Source: Mameliella sp. CS4
GTDB taxonomy: Bacteria > Pseudomonadota > Alphaproteobacteria > Rhodobacterales > Rhodobacteraceae
Direction of reading: 5' to 3'
DNA: 64,000 bases
Assembly: GCF_019392335.1 (NCBI RefSeq)
Contig: NZ_JAHXRQ010000010.1
Span: forward strand, 1 to 64,000
Shown here: positions 27,601-35,577 of the stretch, one piece after another
Layout: every line of letters begins with the position of its first letter
How positions within the stretch are numbered: the first letter of the stretch is position 1
Translations under genes and position numbers: made by a program
Notes under the pieces: model-generated
Told to the model about the DNA's origin: nothing
Databases searched by the model: none
The model's input: only the letters and a program-made list of their open reading frames with translations

Positions 27601-28156
27601 CAATTTCGTGACGCTGGACGAGCTGACTCACAAGGTACAGTCCAACGGGCCGATGCTGGCCAAGCTGGCGGGTGTCGTGGCCGGGCGACAAGAGCGCAAG
27701 TCGGCGCGCGGCAACCGCTTTGCCTTTGCCCAGCTGTCGGACCCGACCGGGGCCTATGAGGTGACGCTGTTCTCGGAGGCGTTGGAGAAATCGCGCGAGC
27801 ATCTGGAAAGCGGCTCCAAGGTCTTGGTCACGGTCGAGGCGACGATGGAGTCGGACCAGCTGAAGCTCTTGGGCCGCTCTGTCGCGCCGGTCGAGGTGGT
27901 GGTGGCCGGGGCGGGTGCCAGCGGACTGCGCATCTACGTCGAATCCGCCGGCGCGCTGCCGCAGGTCGCCTCTGTCCTTGGGCGCGCGGCGGAACAGATG
28001 CCGAAGGCGGCGCGCGGACCAATCCAGTTGTGCCTCAGCGGCCCCGGTCTGCCGGGCGAGGTCGAGCTGGACGCGGGCCTTGAATTCCCTGTCAGCCCCG
28101 AGATCAAGGGCGCGGTGAAATCGCTGGACGGGGTGCTGGCGGTAGAGGAAATCTGA
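24620..28156 (+). CDS. dnaE: DNA polymerase III subunit alpha
   Basis: An 1178-residue replicative polymerase of the DnaE1 type. The N-terminal PHP domain starts with HLRVHTEYSLLEGAV. The catalytic palm has PGRGSGAGSLVAY and MPDFDIDFCMDRR, which carries the metal-binding Asp pair. GYGFNKSHAAAYA-like sequence, helix-hairpin-helix and OB-fold regions follow, with a C-terminal domain ending EEI. Length is normal for DnaE. I prefer the ATG at 24620 because AGGG lies seven bases upstream; an ATG at 24614 adds two residues. It stands as a single gene. Confidence 0.96.
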   Translation: MADPRFIHLRVHTEYSLLEGAVRLKKLPGLCADMGMPAVAVTDTNNLFAALEFSVGASGAGVQPIIGCQVDLRYIDPQPGERPKPPAPLVLLAQTETGYEHLMKLNSCLYLRKDTELAHVTLDELAAHSEDVICLSGGPDGPVGRHLRQGHRGAAQALMTRLAGIFGDRLYVELQRHPGEDGTPPEAERLTERGFVEMAYEMDLPMVATNDVYFPKENMYEAHDAMICIADGAYVDQQEPRRRLTPQHYFKSPQEMAVLFADLPEALDNTVEIARRCAFMAYKRAPILPKFADDEVAELRRMANEGLQARLAVIPHAVSVEEYQERLDFELGIIEGMGFPGYFLIVADFIQWAKDNTIPVGPGRGSGAGSLVAYALTITDLDPLRYSLLFERFLNPERVSMPDFDIDFCMDRREEVIRYVQDKYGHDKVAQIITFGALLSKAAVRDMGRVLQMPYGQVDRLSKMIPVEGVKPVSIEKALKDEPRLAEEARNEEVVDRLLKYGMQVEGLLRSAGTHAAGVVIADRPTDELVPLYRDPRSDMPATQFNMKWVEQAGLVKFDFLGLKTLTVIQNAMDLIFKSGRPLHVAADGTELYEPAEGAENHINAIPLDDEPTYKLYASAKTVAVFQVESSGMMDALKRMKPTCIEDIVALVALYRPGPMENIPKYCEVKNGLSKRDKLHPSVDHILDETQGIIVYQEQVMQIAQEMAGYSLGGADLLRRAMGKKIQEAMDAEKPKFLSGAKGNGVDEKKALETWVLLDKFANYGFNKSHAAAYAVVSYQTAWLKANHAVEFMAGVMNCDIHLTDKLAVYFEEVRKGLKLPWVPPCVNRSQATFDVVNGELVYALGALKNVGLEVMRLVVAGRAGDTPDGADRPFVNIYDFARRVDLKKIGKRPLEMMARAGCFDVLDSNRRRIFDSLDALVAYSAAIHEQKASAQVSLFGEAGEDLPEPRLSPVSDWLPAERLAEEFKAVGFYLSGHPLDDYMPQLRRVERNGNFVTLDELTHKVQSNGPMLAKLAGVVAGRQERKSARGNRFAFAQLSDPTGAYEVTLFSEALEKSREHLESGSKVLVTVEATMESDQLKLLGRSVAPVEVVVAGAGASGLRIYVESAGALPQVASVLGRAAEQMPKAARGPIQLCLSGPGLPGEVELDAGLEFPVSPEIKGAVKSLDGVLAVEEI

Positions 28157-28253
28157 ACCGCGTCGGCGGGCCTTGGCGCAAACCGGTGACGTGCAAGGTG
28201 GACGCGGCACCCTTGGCCGGGCTACAACCCCCGGAGTTTTCGGGGAGAAAGAC

Positions 28254-29072
28254 ATGGGCGCTCGCGTGATCAGGGGGGGATTTGTCCTCTGCGTGGGACT
28301 TTTGCTGGCTGGTTGCGGCGATCCGTTGTCCGGCGTTCCCAAGTATCAGGATGTGCCGCTGGCCGATGATGCGGGCCAGGCAGATGCGCTTGCGCCGGAA
28401 ACCCCGCGCGCGCCCGTGACGGAAGAGCCGCCCCGGCGTGGTCTTCTGGGCCTCTTCGGCGCCCGCGCCGCCGCGGCCAAGCGGGACGATGCCCCCGAAC
28501 TGGCCGCAGCGGGTGGCGCCACCCTGGACAAGGATGACGACAGACCGAAAAAGCGCGCCCGTGCGCCGCGCCCCGGGGCGCCGGATGCGCGCGAGGTGCC
28601 CTTTGGCACGCGTTTGCCCTATGGTCAGATCGCCCGTGTCTGCAACGTGCCCCGCCGCAAGCTGGGCAAGAAGATCGAGGGCTATCCGGAGCGCCGCAGC
28701 ACCTATGATCTTTACGACAGCGACCCGAACGCAAGCAGCGCGCGTACCTTCTATCTTACCGGGTTCGACGATGGCTGTGCCCGTCAGTTCACCGCGGCGT
28801 TGGTGATCTTCGGCTCGCCCGAAAGTTACGAGCAGATCCACTATGGCCCCTCCGGAGAGGCACAGCCGATCCTGGACACGGACAAGGCCTACGAGAGGGT
28901 CAAGCGCCGGGTCTGCGGTGTCCGCAAGGGCAAGCCCTGCGGGTCCAAGATGCGGCGCCTGGAGCGCGACACGGTCTTTGTCAGCGTTTATGAGCGGTTC
29001 GGCAGTAACCCCCGCTGGAAGAACATCCTGCTGCACGACGGCGAGGTCGTCGCGATGGACATGAAGGGCTGA
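28254..29072 (+). CDS. Hypothetical lipoprotein
   Basis: A 272-residue protein. The N terminus MGARVIRGGFVLCVGLLLAGC is a lipoprotein signal with lipobox LAGC, so the mature protein is lipid-anchored at Cys21. A low-complexity, charged linker (about residues 30-120) precedes a conserved-looking C-terminal domain starting PFGTRLPYGQIARVCNVPRRKLGKKIE, which has several Cys and Tyr residues. I do not recognise a named family with certainty. GGGGAGA precedes the ATG. It is 97 bases downstream of dnaE. Confidence 0.75.
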   Translation: MGARVIRGGFVLCVGLLLAGCGDPLSGVPKYQDVPLADDAGQADALAPETPRAPVTEEPPRRGLLGLFGARAAAAKRDDAPELAAAGGATLDKDDDRPKKRARAPRPGAPDAREVPFGTRLPYGQIARVCNVPRRKLGKKIEGYPERRSTYDLYDSDPNASSARTFYLTGFDDGCARQFTAALVIFGSPESYEQIHYGPSGEAQPILDTDKAYERVKRRVCGVRKGKPCGSKMRRLERDTVFVSVYERFGSNPRWKNILLHDGEVVAMDMKG

Positions 29073-29340
29073 CGCGGCCGTCGAACGGCGCTCCTGCGCC
29101 CCTGCGGGCCGCAGATCGCCCCGCCCGCCGTCCCGCCAGGTGGCCCCGCGCGTGGACAGGTTCCCGATGTCGCAGCGTGGTGGCGTTACAGGGACGACTT
29201 TACCCTTTGTCGGGATATGCCGGCCGTGTTCGCCGTCGCAAACGGGGCGGCTGTGCCCGGCACGGAAGGGTGTGGCTGGTGGTCTTTCCTTTCGGAAAGA
29301 CACCTCTGCCACCGGTCGTGTTTGCCGTCGCAAACACGAC
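29073..29340. other. Non-coding region with three hairpins
   Basis: No gene is supported in this 268-base stretch between the lipoprotein gene (+) and slyX (-). It holds two copies of the 19-base unit CGTGTTYGCCGTCGCAAAC (29,225-29,243 and 29,317-29,335). The second extends to a perfect 12-bp stem with a four-base loop (29,314-29,341) that abuts the slyX stop codon. Between them is a hairpin with arms GTCTTTCC/GGAAAGAC (29,282-29,301). None has a U-tract, so a terminator role is not certain. Confidence 0.5.
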
Positions 29341-29547
29341 CTAGTAATGTGGCGGTTTCTCGTCACCGAAGACGACCCCGCCCGACCCTTCCGCCTCGCG
29401 CGCGGCTTCGCGTTGCAAAAGCATCTCGACCCGGGCGGTGAGGAGGGCGATCTCGCGGTCCTGGCGGGCGATGGTTTCCGAAAGGTCGTCGAGCGCGCGC
29501 AGGGCGTGGGCCAGACCCTCTTCCAGCTGGTCGATTCTGTCTGTCAT
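29341..29547 (-). CDS. slyX: SlyX family protein
   Basis: A 68-residue coiled-coil protein (heptad-like ALRALDDLSETIARQDREIALLTARVEML) ending in PPHY, the conserved C terminus of SlyX. The molecular role is unknown in general. The gene is divergent from hisS (128 bases). A perfect 12-bp hairpin begins right after its stop codon. Confidence 0.8.
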   Translation of the reverse strand: MTDRIDQLEEGLAHALRALDDLSETIARQDREIALLTARVEMLLQREAAREAEGSGGVVFGDEKPPHY

Positions 29548-29675
29548 GGGCTGCGCTCCTTGGCTGGGTCAGGGTTGAGTATTTGCACAGAGAAGAAGCT
29601 GCAAGGCGCTCTGCTTGCCCCGCACCGGTCGAAGGGATAGAGGAAGCGCGATAAATCCGACAACCGGGATGACTC

Positions 29676-31148
29676 ATGGCCAAGCAGAAGAAAGCCCCGC
29701 GCCCCAAGGCGCAGACACCCAAGGGGTTCCGCGACTATTTCGGTCCCGAAGTGACCGAGCGCGCCGAGATGCTGAACACCATCGCCGGGGTTTACCATCA
29801 ATACGGGTTCGATGCGCTGGAAAGCTCTGGCGTCGAGACGGTCGAGGCGCTGGGCAAGTTCCTGCCCGACGTGGATCGCCCGAACGAAGGTGTCTTTGCC
29901 TGGCAGGACGAGGACGACAGCTGGATGGCGCTGCGCTATGACCTGACGGCGCCGCTGGCGCGGGTCTATGCCCAGCACCGCAACGACCTGCCCTTGCCCT
30001 ATCGGCGCTACGCGATGGGGCCGGTCTGGCGCAACGAAAAGCCGGGGCCGGGGCGGTATCGCCAGTTCTACCAGTGCGACGCGGATACCGTGGGTGCCGG
30101 CAGCGTGGCGGCGGATGCCGAGATCTGCGCGATGCTGGCGGACACGCTGGAAAAGGTCGGCATCCCGCGCGGCGACTACCTGATCCGGGTCAACAACCGG
30201 AAGGTTCTGAACGGCGTACTGGAATGCATGGGGCTGGACGATGATGCCCAGCGGGATGCGGTGCTGCGGACCATCGACAAGTTCGACAAGGTCGGTGAGG
30301 CCGGGGTGCGCGAGCTTTTGGGCAAGGGCCGGCTGGATGCCTCGGGGGCCTATATCGACGGCGTGGGGCTGAGCGCGGAACAGGCCGAGCCGGTCGTCGC
30401 TTTCCTGACGTCGGGCAGGCTGGAGGCGGCGGAGACGCTGGCCAACCTGCGTGCCGCCATCGGCGCGTCGACGGTGGGTGAAGAGGGCGTTGCCGAACTG
30501 GAACAGATTGCCGATTTGCTGGCGGCACAGGGATACGGGCCGGACCGGATCATCATCGATCCTTCGGTCGTCCGTGGTCTTGGCTACTACACCGGCCCGG
30601 TCTTCGAGGCCGAGCTGACCTTTGAAATTCTCGACGAAAAGGGCCGCAAACGTCAGTTCGGCTCGGTCGCGGGCGGCGGGCGCTATGACGATCTGGTCAA
30701 GCGCTTTACCGGGCAGGCGGTGCCGGCGACCGGCGTCAGCATCGGGGTGGACCGGCTGTTGGCGGCGCTGCGCGAAAAGGGCCGCATCGGTGGCAGCGTC
30801 CAGGGGCCTGTGGTCGTGACTGTGATGGACCGCGATCGGATGGGCGATTACCAGGCGATGGTGGCGGACCTGCGCCAGGCCGGGCTGCGGGCCGAGGTCT
30901 ATCTTGGCAACCCCAAGAACTTTGGCAATCAGCTGAAATATGCGGACAAGCGCCAGAGCCCCGTCGCGGTGATCGAAGGCGGCGACGAAAAGGACAAGGG
31001 CGTGGTGCAGATCAAGGACCTGATCCTGGGCGCGAAGCTGGCCGAGGATGCCAGCCTGGCGGAATGGAAGGACCATCCCAGCCAGTACGAGGTGCCGCGC
31101 GACCAGCTGGTGGCCAAGGTTCAAGAGATCCTGGACCTGCACAAATGA
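29676..31148 (+). CDS. hisS: Histidyl-tRNA synthetase
   Basis: A 490-residue class II aminoacyl-tRNA synthetase. The class II motifs are visible: GFRDYF near the N terminus, motif 2 in [23 protein letters not shown], the histidyl-specific [11 protein letters not shown], and motif 3 in GGRYDDL...[13 protein letters not shown]-terminal anticodon-binding domain follows. Its stop overlaps the hisZ start (ATGA), giving hisS-hisZ-hisG, which links tRNA charging and histidine synthesis. Confidence 0.96.
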   Translation: MAKQKKAPRPKAQTPKGFRDYFGPEVTERAEMLNTIAGVYHQYGFDALESSGVETVEALGKFLPDVDRPNEGVFAWQDEDDSWMALRYDLTAPLARVYAQHRNDLPLPYRRYAMGPVWRNEKPGPGRYRQFYQCDADTVGAGSVAADAEICAMLADTLEKVGIPRGDYLIRVNNRKVLNGVLECMGLDDDAQRDAVLRTIDKFDKVGEAGVRELLGKGRLDASGAYIDGVGLSAEQAEPVVAFLTSGRLEAAETLANLRAAIGASTVGEEGVAELEQIADLLAAQGYGPDRIIIDPSVVRGLGYYTGPVFEAELTFEILDEKGRKRQFGSVAGGGRYDDLVKRFTGQAVPATGVSIGVDRLLAALREKGRIGGSVQGPVVVTVMDRDRMGDYQAMVADLRQAGLRAEVYLGNPKNFGNQLKYADKRQSPVAVIEGGDEKDKGVVQIKDLILGAKLAEDASLAEWKDHPSQYEVPRDQLVAKVQEILDLHK

Positions 31149-32227
31149 GCCTTGCCGCGATCAAGCAAAAGGCGACCGTGCTGAAGGCGCGGTTCGTCGA
31201 GGGCGGCGCCTTGCCCGTCGATTGCCCCGTGCTGCTGCCTGCCGACACGCTGCTGGACCTCTATGGTGAGGACATCCGCACCCGTGCCTTCCTGACCCAT
31301 GACCCGGTGCGGGGCGAAGTCATCCTGCGCCCGGACTTTACCGTGCCCGTGGTGCAGAAACACATGGCCGAAGGCGCCGAACCGGCCCGCTATACCTATG
31401 CCGGCGAGATCTTTCGCCGGCAGGAAGAGCACCCGGAGCGTCCCTCGGAATATCACCAGGTGGGATTCGAGGTCTTTGACCGGGCCGACCCGGCGGGCGC
31501 CGATGCCGAGGTCTTTGCCCGCTTCTCGGAGGTCCTTTCTCCTTTTGGGCTGCGGGCCGTTGTGGGCGATATCGGCATCCTGATCGCCGCTGTCGCAGGG
31601 CTTGAGACCAGCGAGGCGCGCAAATCCGCCTTGATGCGGCACATCTGGCGGCCCCGCCGGTTCCGGGCGCTTCTGGATCGCTATGCGGGCCGGGCGGCGG
31701 TCCCGGCCAGTCGGACCGCACTGTTGGCTTCGCCGGACCCGCTGTCGCTGGCCGGGCCGATGATCGGGTTGCGCGGCGCGGCAGAGATCGCGGCGCGAGT
31801 CGATGCACTGCGGGCGGATGCGCAGGACCCGGCGTTGCCGGGTGACCAGGTGGACCTGCTGGAGGCGCTGGTAAAGGTCTCCGAGACCTGCGGAAACGCG
31901 CTGGAACAGCTGCGCGACATTGCCGTGGACATGCCTGCCATCGCAGGGGCCGTCGAACGCATGGCAGCGCGGTGCGAGTCGCTGGCCGCGCAGGGGATCG
32001 ACGTGACGTCGCTGATGTTCGATGCGAATTTCGGCCGGACCTCTATGGAATACTATGACGGTTTCGTCTTCGGCTTCTCGGCACCCGGGCGGCCTGACTG
32101 GCCGTTGGTGGCCTCTGGCGGGCGCTATGACGCGCTGACCCGGCAATTGGGACAGGGACGAGAGATCCCGGCAGTTGGCGGGGTGATCCGGCCCGGCTTG
32201 CTGGTCGACCTGGAGGAGGCGGCATGA
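31145..32227 (+). CDS. hisZ: ATP phosphoribosyltransferase regulatory subunit
   Basis: A 360-residue HisS paralogue. It keeps class II fold elements ([42 protein letters not shown]) but is shorter than HisS and lacks the anticodon-binding domain. HisZ forms a complex with short-form HisG and confers feedback control by histidine; it does not charge tRNA. The start at 31145 overlaps hisS and the stop overlaps hisG, each by four bases, so the three genes are coupled. Confidence 0.93.
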   Translation: MSLAAIKQKATVLKARFVEGGALPVDCPVLLPADTLLDLYGEDIRTRAFLTHDPVRGEVILRPDFTVPVVQKHMAEGAEPARYTYAGEIFRRQEEHPERPSEYHQVGFEVFDRADPAGADAEVFARFSEVLSPFGLRAVVGDIGILIAAVAGLETSEARKSALMRHIWRPRRFRALLDRYAGRAAVPASRTALLASPDPLSLAGPMIGLRGAAEIAARVDALRADAQDPALPGDQVDLLEALVKVSETCGNALEQLRDIAVDMPAIAGAVERMAARCESLAAQGIDVTSLMFDANFGRTSMEYYDGFVFGFSAPGRPDWPLVASGGRYDALTRQLGQGREIPAVGGVIRPGLLVDLEEAA

Positions 32228-32916
32228 GCGTCAAGCTTGGGGTGCCATCAAAGGGCCGTCTGATGGACAAGACCTTTGACTGGTTCAGAGCGCGCGGCAT
32301 CGGGTTGGCGCGTAGCGGGTCCGAGCGCGAGTATTCGGGCGAGGTGACGGGCGTCGAGGGTGTCGAGCTGGTGCTGCTGAGCGCCGGGGAAATCCCGCGC
32401 GAACTGGCGGCGGGGCGTATTCACCTGGGCGTCACGGGCACTGACCTGGTGCAGGAAAAGCTGGTCCAGTGGGATCAGAAGGTAAGGCCACTGGCCGAGC
32501 TGGGCTTTGGCCATGCCGACCTGATCGTGGCGGTGCCCGCCTGCTGGGTGGATGTGAACACTCTGGACGATCTGGATGCGGCGGCTGCGGCCTTCCGTGC
32601 CCGGCACGGGTTCCGGATGCGGATCGCGACCAAGTACCACCGGCTTGTGCGCGCCTACCTGCACGAGGGCGGCGTGTCCGATTACCAGCTGGTCGACAGC
32701 CAGGGTGCGACCGAAGGGACCGTCAAGAACCTGACCGCCGAGGCCATCGCCGACATCACCTCTTCGGGGGAAACCCTGCGCGCCAATCACCTCAAGATCC
32801 TGGCCGAAGAGCCGGTGTTGCGCAGCCAGGCGACGCTGTTCAAGTCGCGCGTTGCCCCGCTGGGAGAGAGTGAGCGCGAGACCATGCGGGCCTTGCAGGA
32901 CCGGCTGGGGCTGTAG
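32224..32916 (+). CDS. hisG: ATP phosphoribosyltransferase catalytic subunit, short form
   Basis: A 230-residue HisG_S protein, lacking the C-terminal regulatory domain of the long form, which fits the adjacent hisZ. The N terminus is KLGVPSKGRLMDKTFDWF, and the PRPP-binding loop is in VDSQGATEGTVKNLT. It condenses ATP and PRPP in the first step of histidine synthesis. The start overlaps the hisZ stop by four bases. A strong terminator follows. Confidence 0.95.
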   Translation: MSVKLGVPSKGRLMDKTFDWFRARGIGLARSGSEREYSGEVTGVEGVELVLLSAGEIPRELAAGRIHLGVTGTDLVQEKLVQWDQKVRPLAELGFGHADLIVAVPACWVDVNTLDDLDAAAAAFRARHGFRMRIATKYHRLVRAYLHEGGVSDYQLVDSQGATEGTVKNLTAEAIADITSSGETLRANHLKILAEEPVLRSQATLFKSRVAPLGESERETMRALQDRLGL

Positions 32917-32937
32917 ACCTGCGCGCAAAGGAGTGTT

Positions 32938-32971
32938 CCCCCGGGCCCGCCTTGCGGACCCGGGGCGTTTT
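32938..32971 (+). terminator. Terminator after hisG
   Basis: The stem CCCCGGGCCCGC / GCGGACCCGGGG (one mismatch) with a CTT loop is followed by CGTTTT on the + strand. It ends next to the stop of the convergent yghU-like gene and is likely to work for the hisSZG transcript. Confidence 0.75.
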
Positions 32972-33819
32972 CAATCCGCCTCGGGCTTTACCAGCCCGGT
33001 TTCGAAATCGCTGGCCGCGTGGCGTTCGGGCAACATGCCCTCATCCGTCCGGTTCACGATACGCCCGCGTTGCACGGCGGGGCGCTCCAGGATCTCGTCG
33101 GCCCAACGCAGCACGTTGGTATAGCTCTTCACGTCCAGGAAGTCGCCCGCGTTGTAGGATTCACCGTGCACTGTGCGCCCGTACCAAGGCCAGATGGCCA
33201 TGTCGGCAATCGTGTAATCCTCGCCCACCATGTAGCGGTTTTCGGCAAGGTGACGGTCCAGCACGTCAAGCTGGCGCTTGGTCTCCATCGCGAAACGGTT
33301 GATCGGATATTCCATCGGGTAGGGGGCATAGGCGTAGAAATGACCAAAGCCGCCGCCCAGGTAGGGCGCGCTGCCCATCTGCCAGAACAGCCAGCTGAGC
33401 ATTTCGGCGCGCTTGGCACGAGGGCCCTGGAAGGCGTCGAATTTTTCGGCCAAATGCATCAGGATCGCGCCGGATTCGAAGACGCGGACCGGTTCCGGCC
33501 CGGACCGGTCCACCAGCGCCGGGATCTTCGAATTCGGGTTGATCTCGACAAAGCCCGACCCGAACTGGTCGCCCTTGCCGATGCGGATCAGCCAGGCGTC
33601 GTATTCGGCGTCGTGACCGTCGGCCAGCAGCTCTTCCAGCAGGATGGTGACCTTCACCCCGTTGGGCGTGCCCTGAGAGTAGAGCTGGAACGGATGGGTG
33701 CCGACGGGCAGCTCCTTGTCATGGGTGGCCCCGGCGATGGGGCGGTTCAAAGACCCCCAGGTGCCGCCGTTTTCCTTGTCCCAGGTCCAGACTTCGGGGG
33801 GCGTATACTGTTCGGTCAT
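32971..33819 (-). CDS. yghU: Glutathione-dependent disulfide-bond oxidoreductase, YghU family
   Basis: A 282-residue nu-class glutathione transferase-like protein. TPPEVWTWDKENGGTWGSLNRPIAGATHDKELPVGTHPFQLYSQGTPNG is a YghU hallmark; the glutathione-site NPNSKIPAL and ESGAILMHLAEKF follow. Such enzymes reduce organic hydroperoxides and disulfides with glutathione in the cytosol. The start at 33819 has AGAAGG eight bases upstream; the in-frame ATG at 33837 overlaps that ribosome site. Divergent from the YdcF gene, with a 10-bp palindrome ACCTATAGGT (33,851-33,860) between them. Confidence 0.9.
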   Translation of the reverse strand: MTEQYTPPEVWTWDKENGGTWGSLNRPIAGATHDKELPVGTHPFQLYSQGTPNGVKVTILLEELLADGHDAEYDAWLIRIGKGDQFGSGFVEINPNSKIPALVDRSGPEPVRVFESGAILMHLAEKFDAFQGPRAKRAEMLSWLFWQMGSAPYLGGGFGHFYAYAPYPMEYPINRFAMETKRQLDVLDRHLAENRYMVGEDYTIADMAIWPWYGRTVHGESYNAGDFLDVKSYTNVLRWADEILERPAVQRGRIVNRTDEGMLPERHAASDFETGLVKPEAD

Positions 33820-33871
33820 GGCGCATGTCCTTCTCATATCTCGTCGCAGAACCTATAGGTCCTGAAGCGAA

Positions 33872-34390
33872 ATGCCAGAGGGGGCAGGGGTGCACAAAGC
33901 ATGTGCAAAGACGCAAGGGGTGGCGCTGGTGCTGGGGGCCTCGGTGCGCCCGGATGGCAGGCCCTCTCCCGCGCTGACGCGCCGGGTCGCGCACGCGGTC
34001 GCGCTTTGGCAGGCGGGCAGGGTGGGGACGCTGGTGCTGTCCGGCGGCGTCCGCACGCACCCCCCGGCAGAGGCCGAGGTCATGGCCCGGCTGTGCCGCG
34101 AGGCGGGCGTGCCGGACGAGGCCCTGACGCTGGAGACGCGCGCGCTGACCACCGAGGACAACATGCGCTTTGCCCGCCCGCTGCTGGACGATCTGGGTTG
34201 TCGCGACGTGGTGATCGTGACCGACCGGTATCACGCCGCGCGGGCGCGGCTGGTTGCGCGGCGGGCCGGCTTGCGCGCCACAGCCAGTTGCCCGCGCCTG
34301 ACCGGCGCCCCCTGGTGGCGGGTGCTGCGGGCCTGGACGCGCGAGGCTGTGGCGCTGGTCTGGTACTGGTTGCGCGGGGCGGGGCGCTGA
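33872..34390 (+). CDS. YdcF family protein (DUF218)
   Basis: A 172-residue protein with the DUF218 core: LVLGASVRPDGRPSPAL, then LSGGV (conserved turn) and TTEDNMRFARPLL, followed by VVIVTDRYHAARA. It lacks a clear signal peptide but has a hydrophobic C-terminal segment (AVALVWYWLRGAG). Family members may bind S-adenosylmethionine or act in envelope metabolism; the function is not settled. It is divergent from yghU. The ribosome site is weak. Confidence 0.8.
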   Translation: MPEGAGVHKACAKTQGVALVLGASVRPDGRPSPALTRRVAHAVALWQAGRVGTLVLSGGVRTHPPAEAEVMARLCREAGVPDEALTLETRALTTEDNMRFARPLLDDLGCRDVVIVTDRYHAARARLVARRAGLRATASCPRLTGAPWWRVLRAWTREAVALVWYWLRGAGR

Positions 34391-34406
34391 TCCTGCCCCG
34401 CTGCCG

Positions 34407-34796
34407 TCACCCGGGCAGGATAACCTCGACATATTGCATATAGCCATTCTGGCCATAGACGTTGACGATCACGTGCATGTTGCCCCGCATGATCGCATTG
34501 GCCACATGCGGCGGCATGTAGCCGTTGTTGACCATCTGCTCCAGCCGGGCGCGGGCGTTGATGTCGCCGAAATAGGGATCCCACTGGTCACCATATTGCG
34601 AGATGCCGAAGCGGTGGTAATTGGCCCGGTCCTGGCGCAGGACCTGCGCCGGGGTACTCAGCCGGACGCCTCTGGAGTTATACAGATCTCGTTGGCCGAT
34701 GAAGGCGTTGTAGGATCCAAGCAACTGCTGCGCCTGCGCGGCGGCGGGCGCCACCAGCGCGAGGGCAAGGGCGGAAAGAAGGAAACGGCGCTTCAT
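34407..34796 (-). CDS. Small exported protein of unknown function
   Basis: A 129-residue protein with a clear signal peptide (MKRRFLLSALALALVAPAAAQAQ). The mature part is rich in Tyr, Asn, Gln and Gly (YNAFIGQRDLYNSRG, NGYMPPHVANAIMRG, YGQNGYMQYVEVILPG). No enzyme motif is visible. It would be periplasmic. The gene is convergent with the YdcF gene, 16 bases from its stop. Confidence 0.7.
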   Translation of the reverse strand: MKRRFLLSALALALVAPAAAQAQQLLGSYNAFIGQRDLYNSRGVRLSTPAQVLRQDRANYHRFGISQYGDQWDPYFGDINARARLEQMVNNGYMPPHVANAIMRGNMHVIVNVYGQNGYMQYVEVILPG

Positions 34797-34879
34797 GATG
34801 GCCTCCCGTCATCTGTTTGCGATGGCAGGAGTCTAGCAGCGGCCCGTTGACGATACTTTGATTCAGGCCAAGCCGGGGG

Positions 34880-35311
34880 TCAGAGTACGCCGATTTCGGC
34901 CAGCGCCCCGGCGAGCGCGGGCGGCAGAGGCTCTTCCTCCGCGCGGCTGCCGGGCAGGTCGGGTGGGGCGTCTGCGGCGGCAAGATAGCGCCATCCCTGG
35001 AAGGCGCGCTTGGGCGCGGCGGCGGTGCGGGTGATCTCCGGGTCCAGCACAAGGGCACAGCGCTTGATCCCGTCCGCGCCCGTGACCGGGTCAAGCCGCA
35101 GGATACGTTGGCGGCATTGGATCAACCCCTTGATGACCCAGTAGATCGAGCCGCCGTTCAGCACCTCGTCCTCGCGCCGGGGCCACATGCGGGTGACATG
35201 GCGCGGCAGCCCGTCTTCGGTCTGGGCGCGCCGCGTGCCCTGCCAGTCCATCAGACTGTCGACGCTTTCCGTGCCCGCGCTGAGCTTTATCAGGTGAGTT
35301 GTCCTTGCCAT
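34880..35311 (-). CDS. DUF1489 family protein
   Basis: A 143-residue protein with the alphaproteobacterial DUF1489 look: THLIKLSAGTESVDSLMDWQ, GLPRHVTRMWPRREDEVLNGGSIYWVIKG and DPEITRTAAAPKRAFQGWRYL. Function unknown. I use the ATG at 35311 (MARTTHLIKL) rather than one nine residues earlier, as the family starts close to this Arg-Thr-rich segment. It is monocistronic between a secreted protein gene and nrdJ. Confidence 0.82.
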   Translation of the reverse strand: MARTTHLIKLSAGTESVDSLMDWQGTRRAQTEDGLPRHVTRMWPRREDEVLNGGSIYWVIKGLIQCRQRILRLDPVTGADGIKRCALVLDPEITRTAAAPKRAFQGWRYLAAADAPPDLPGSRAEEEPLPPALAGALAEIGVL

Positions 35312-35577
35312 GTCATCCCCTTGGCTGCCGAGGATCATAGCGGTGCCTGCCTCGGGTTCAAGCAGCGGAGGTGGAGATGCCCCCTGCCTCTGTCGTGGTC
35401 CGGATCAGTGGTTGGGGTCGCTCCGGTCGCCAGCGTTTCGGGAAGCAGGTCAAGAGCCGTGTTCGGACGGGAAGAAAATGCTGCGGGAAGGACGGCCAGA
35501 CTGTCGTGCGGACAGCGGGACAACTGGGTGCATCAAGGCGGGAAAAAACCTGGAGCCGCCCCCCCAAATACTCGTCT
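35312..35577. other. Intergenic region with no supported feature
   Basis: About 266 bases between the DUF1489 gene start and the nrdJ stop. Open frames here are short and overlap without ribosome sites. I see no tRNA, terminator with U-tract or repeat. It probably carries the promoter of the DUF1489 gene. Confidence 0.4.
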
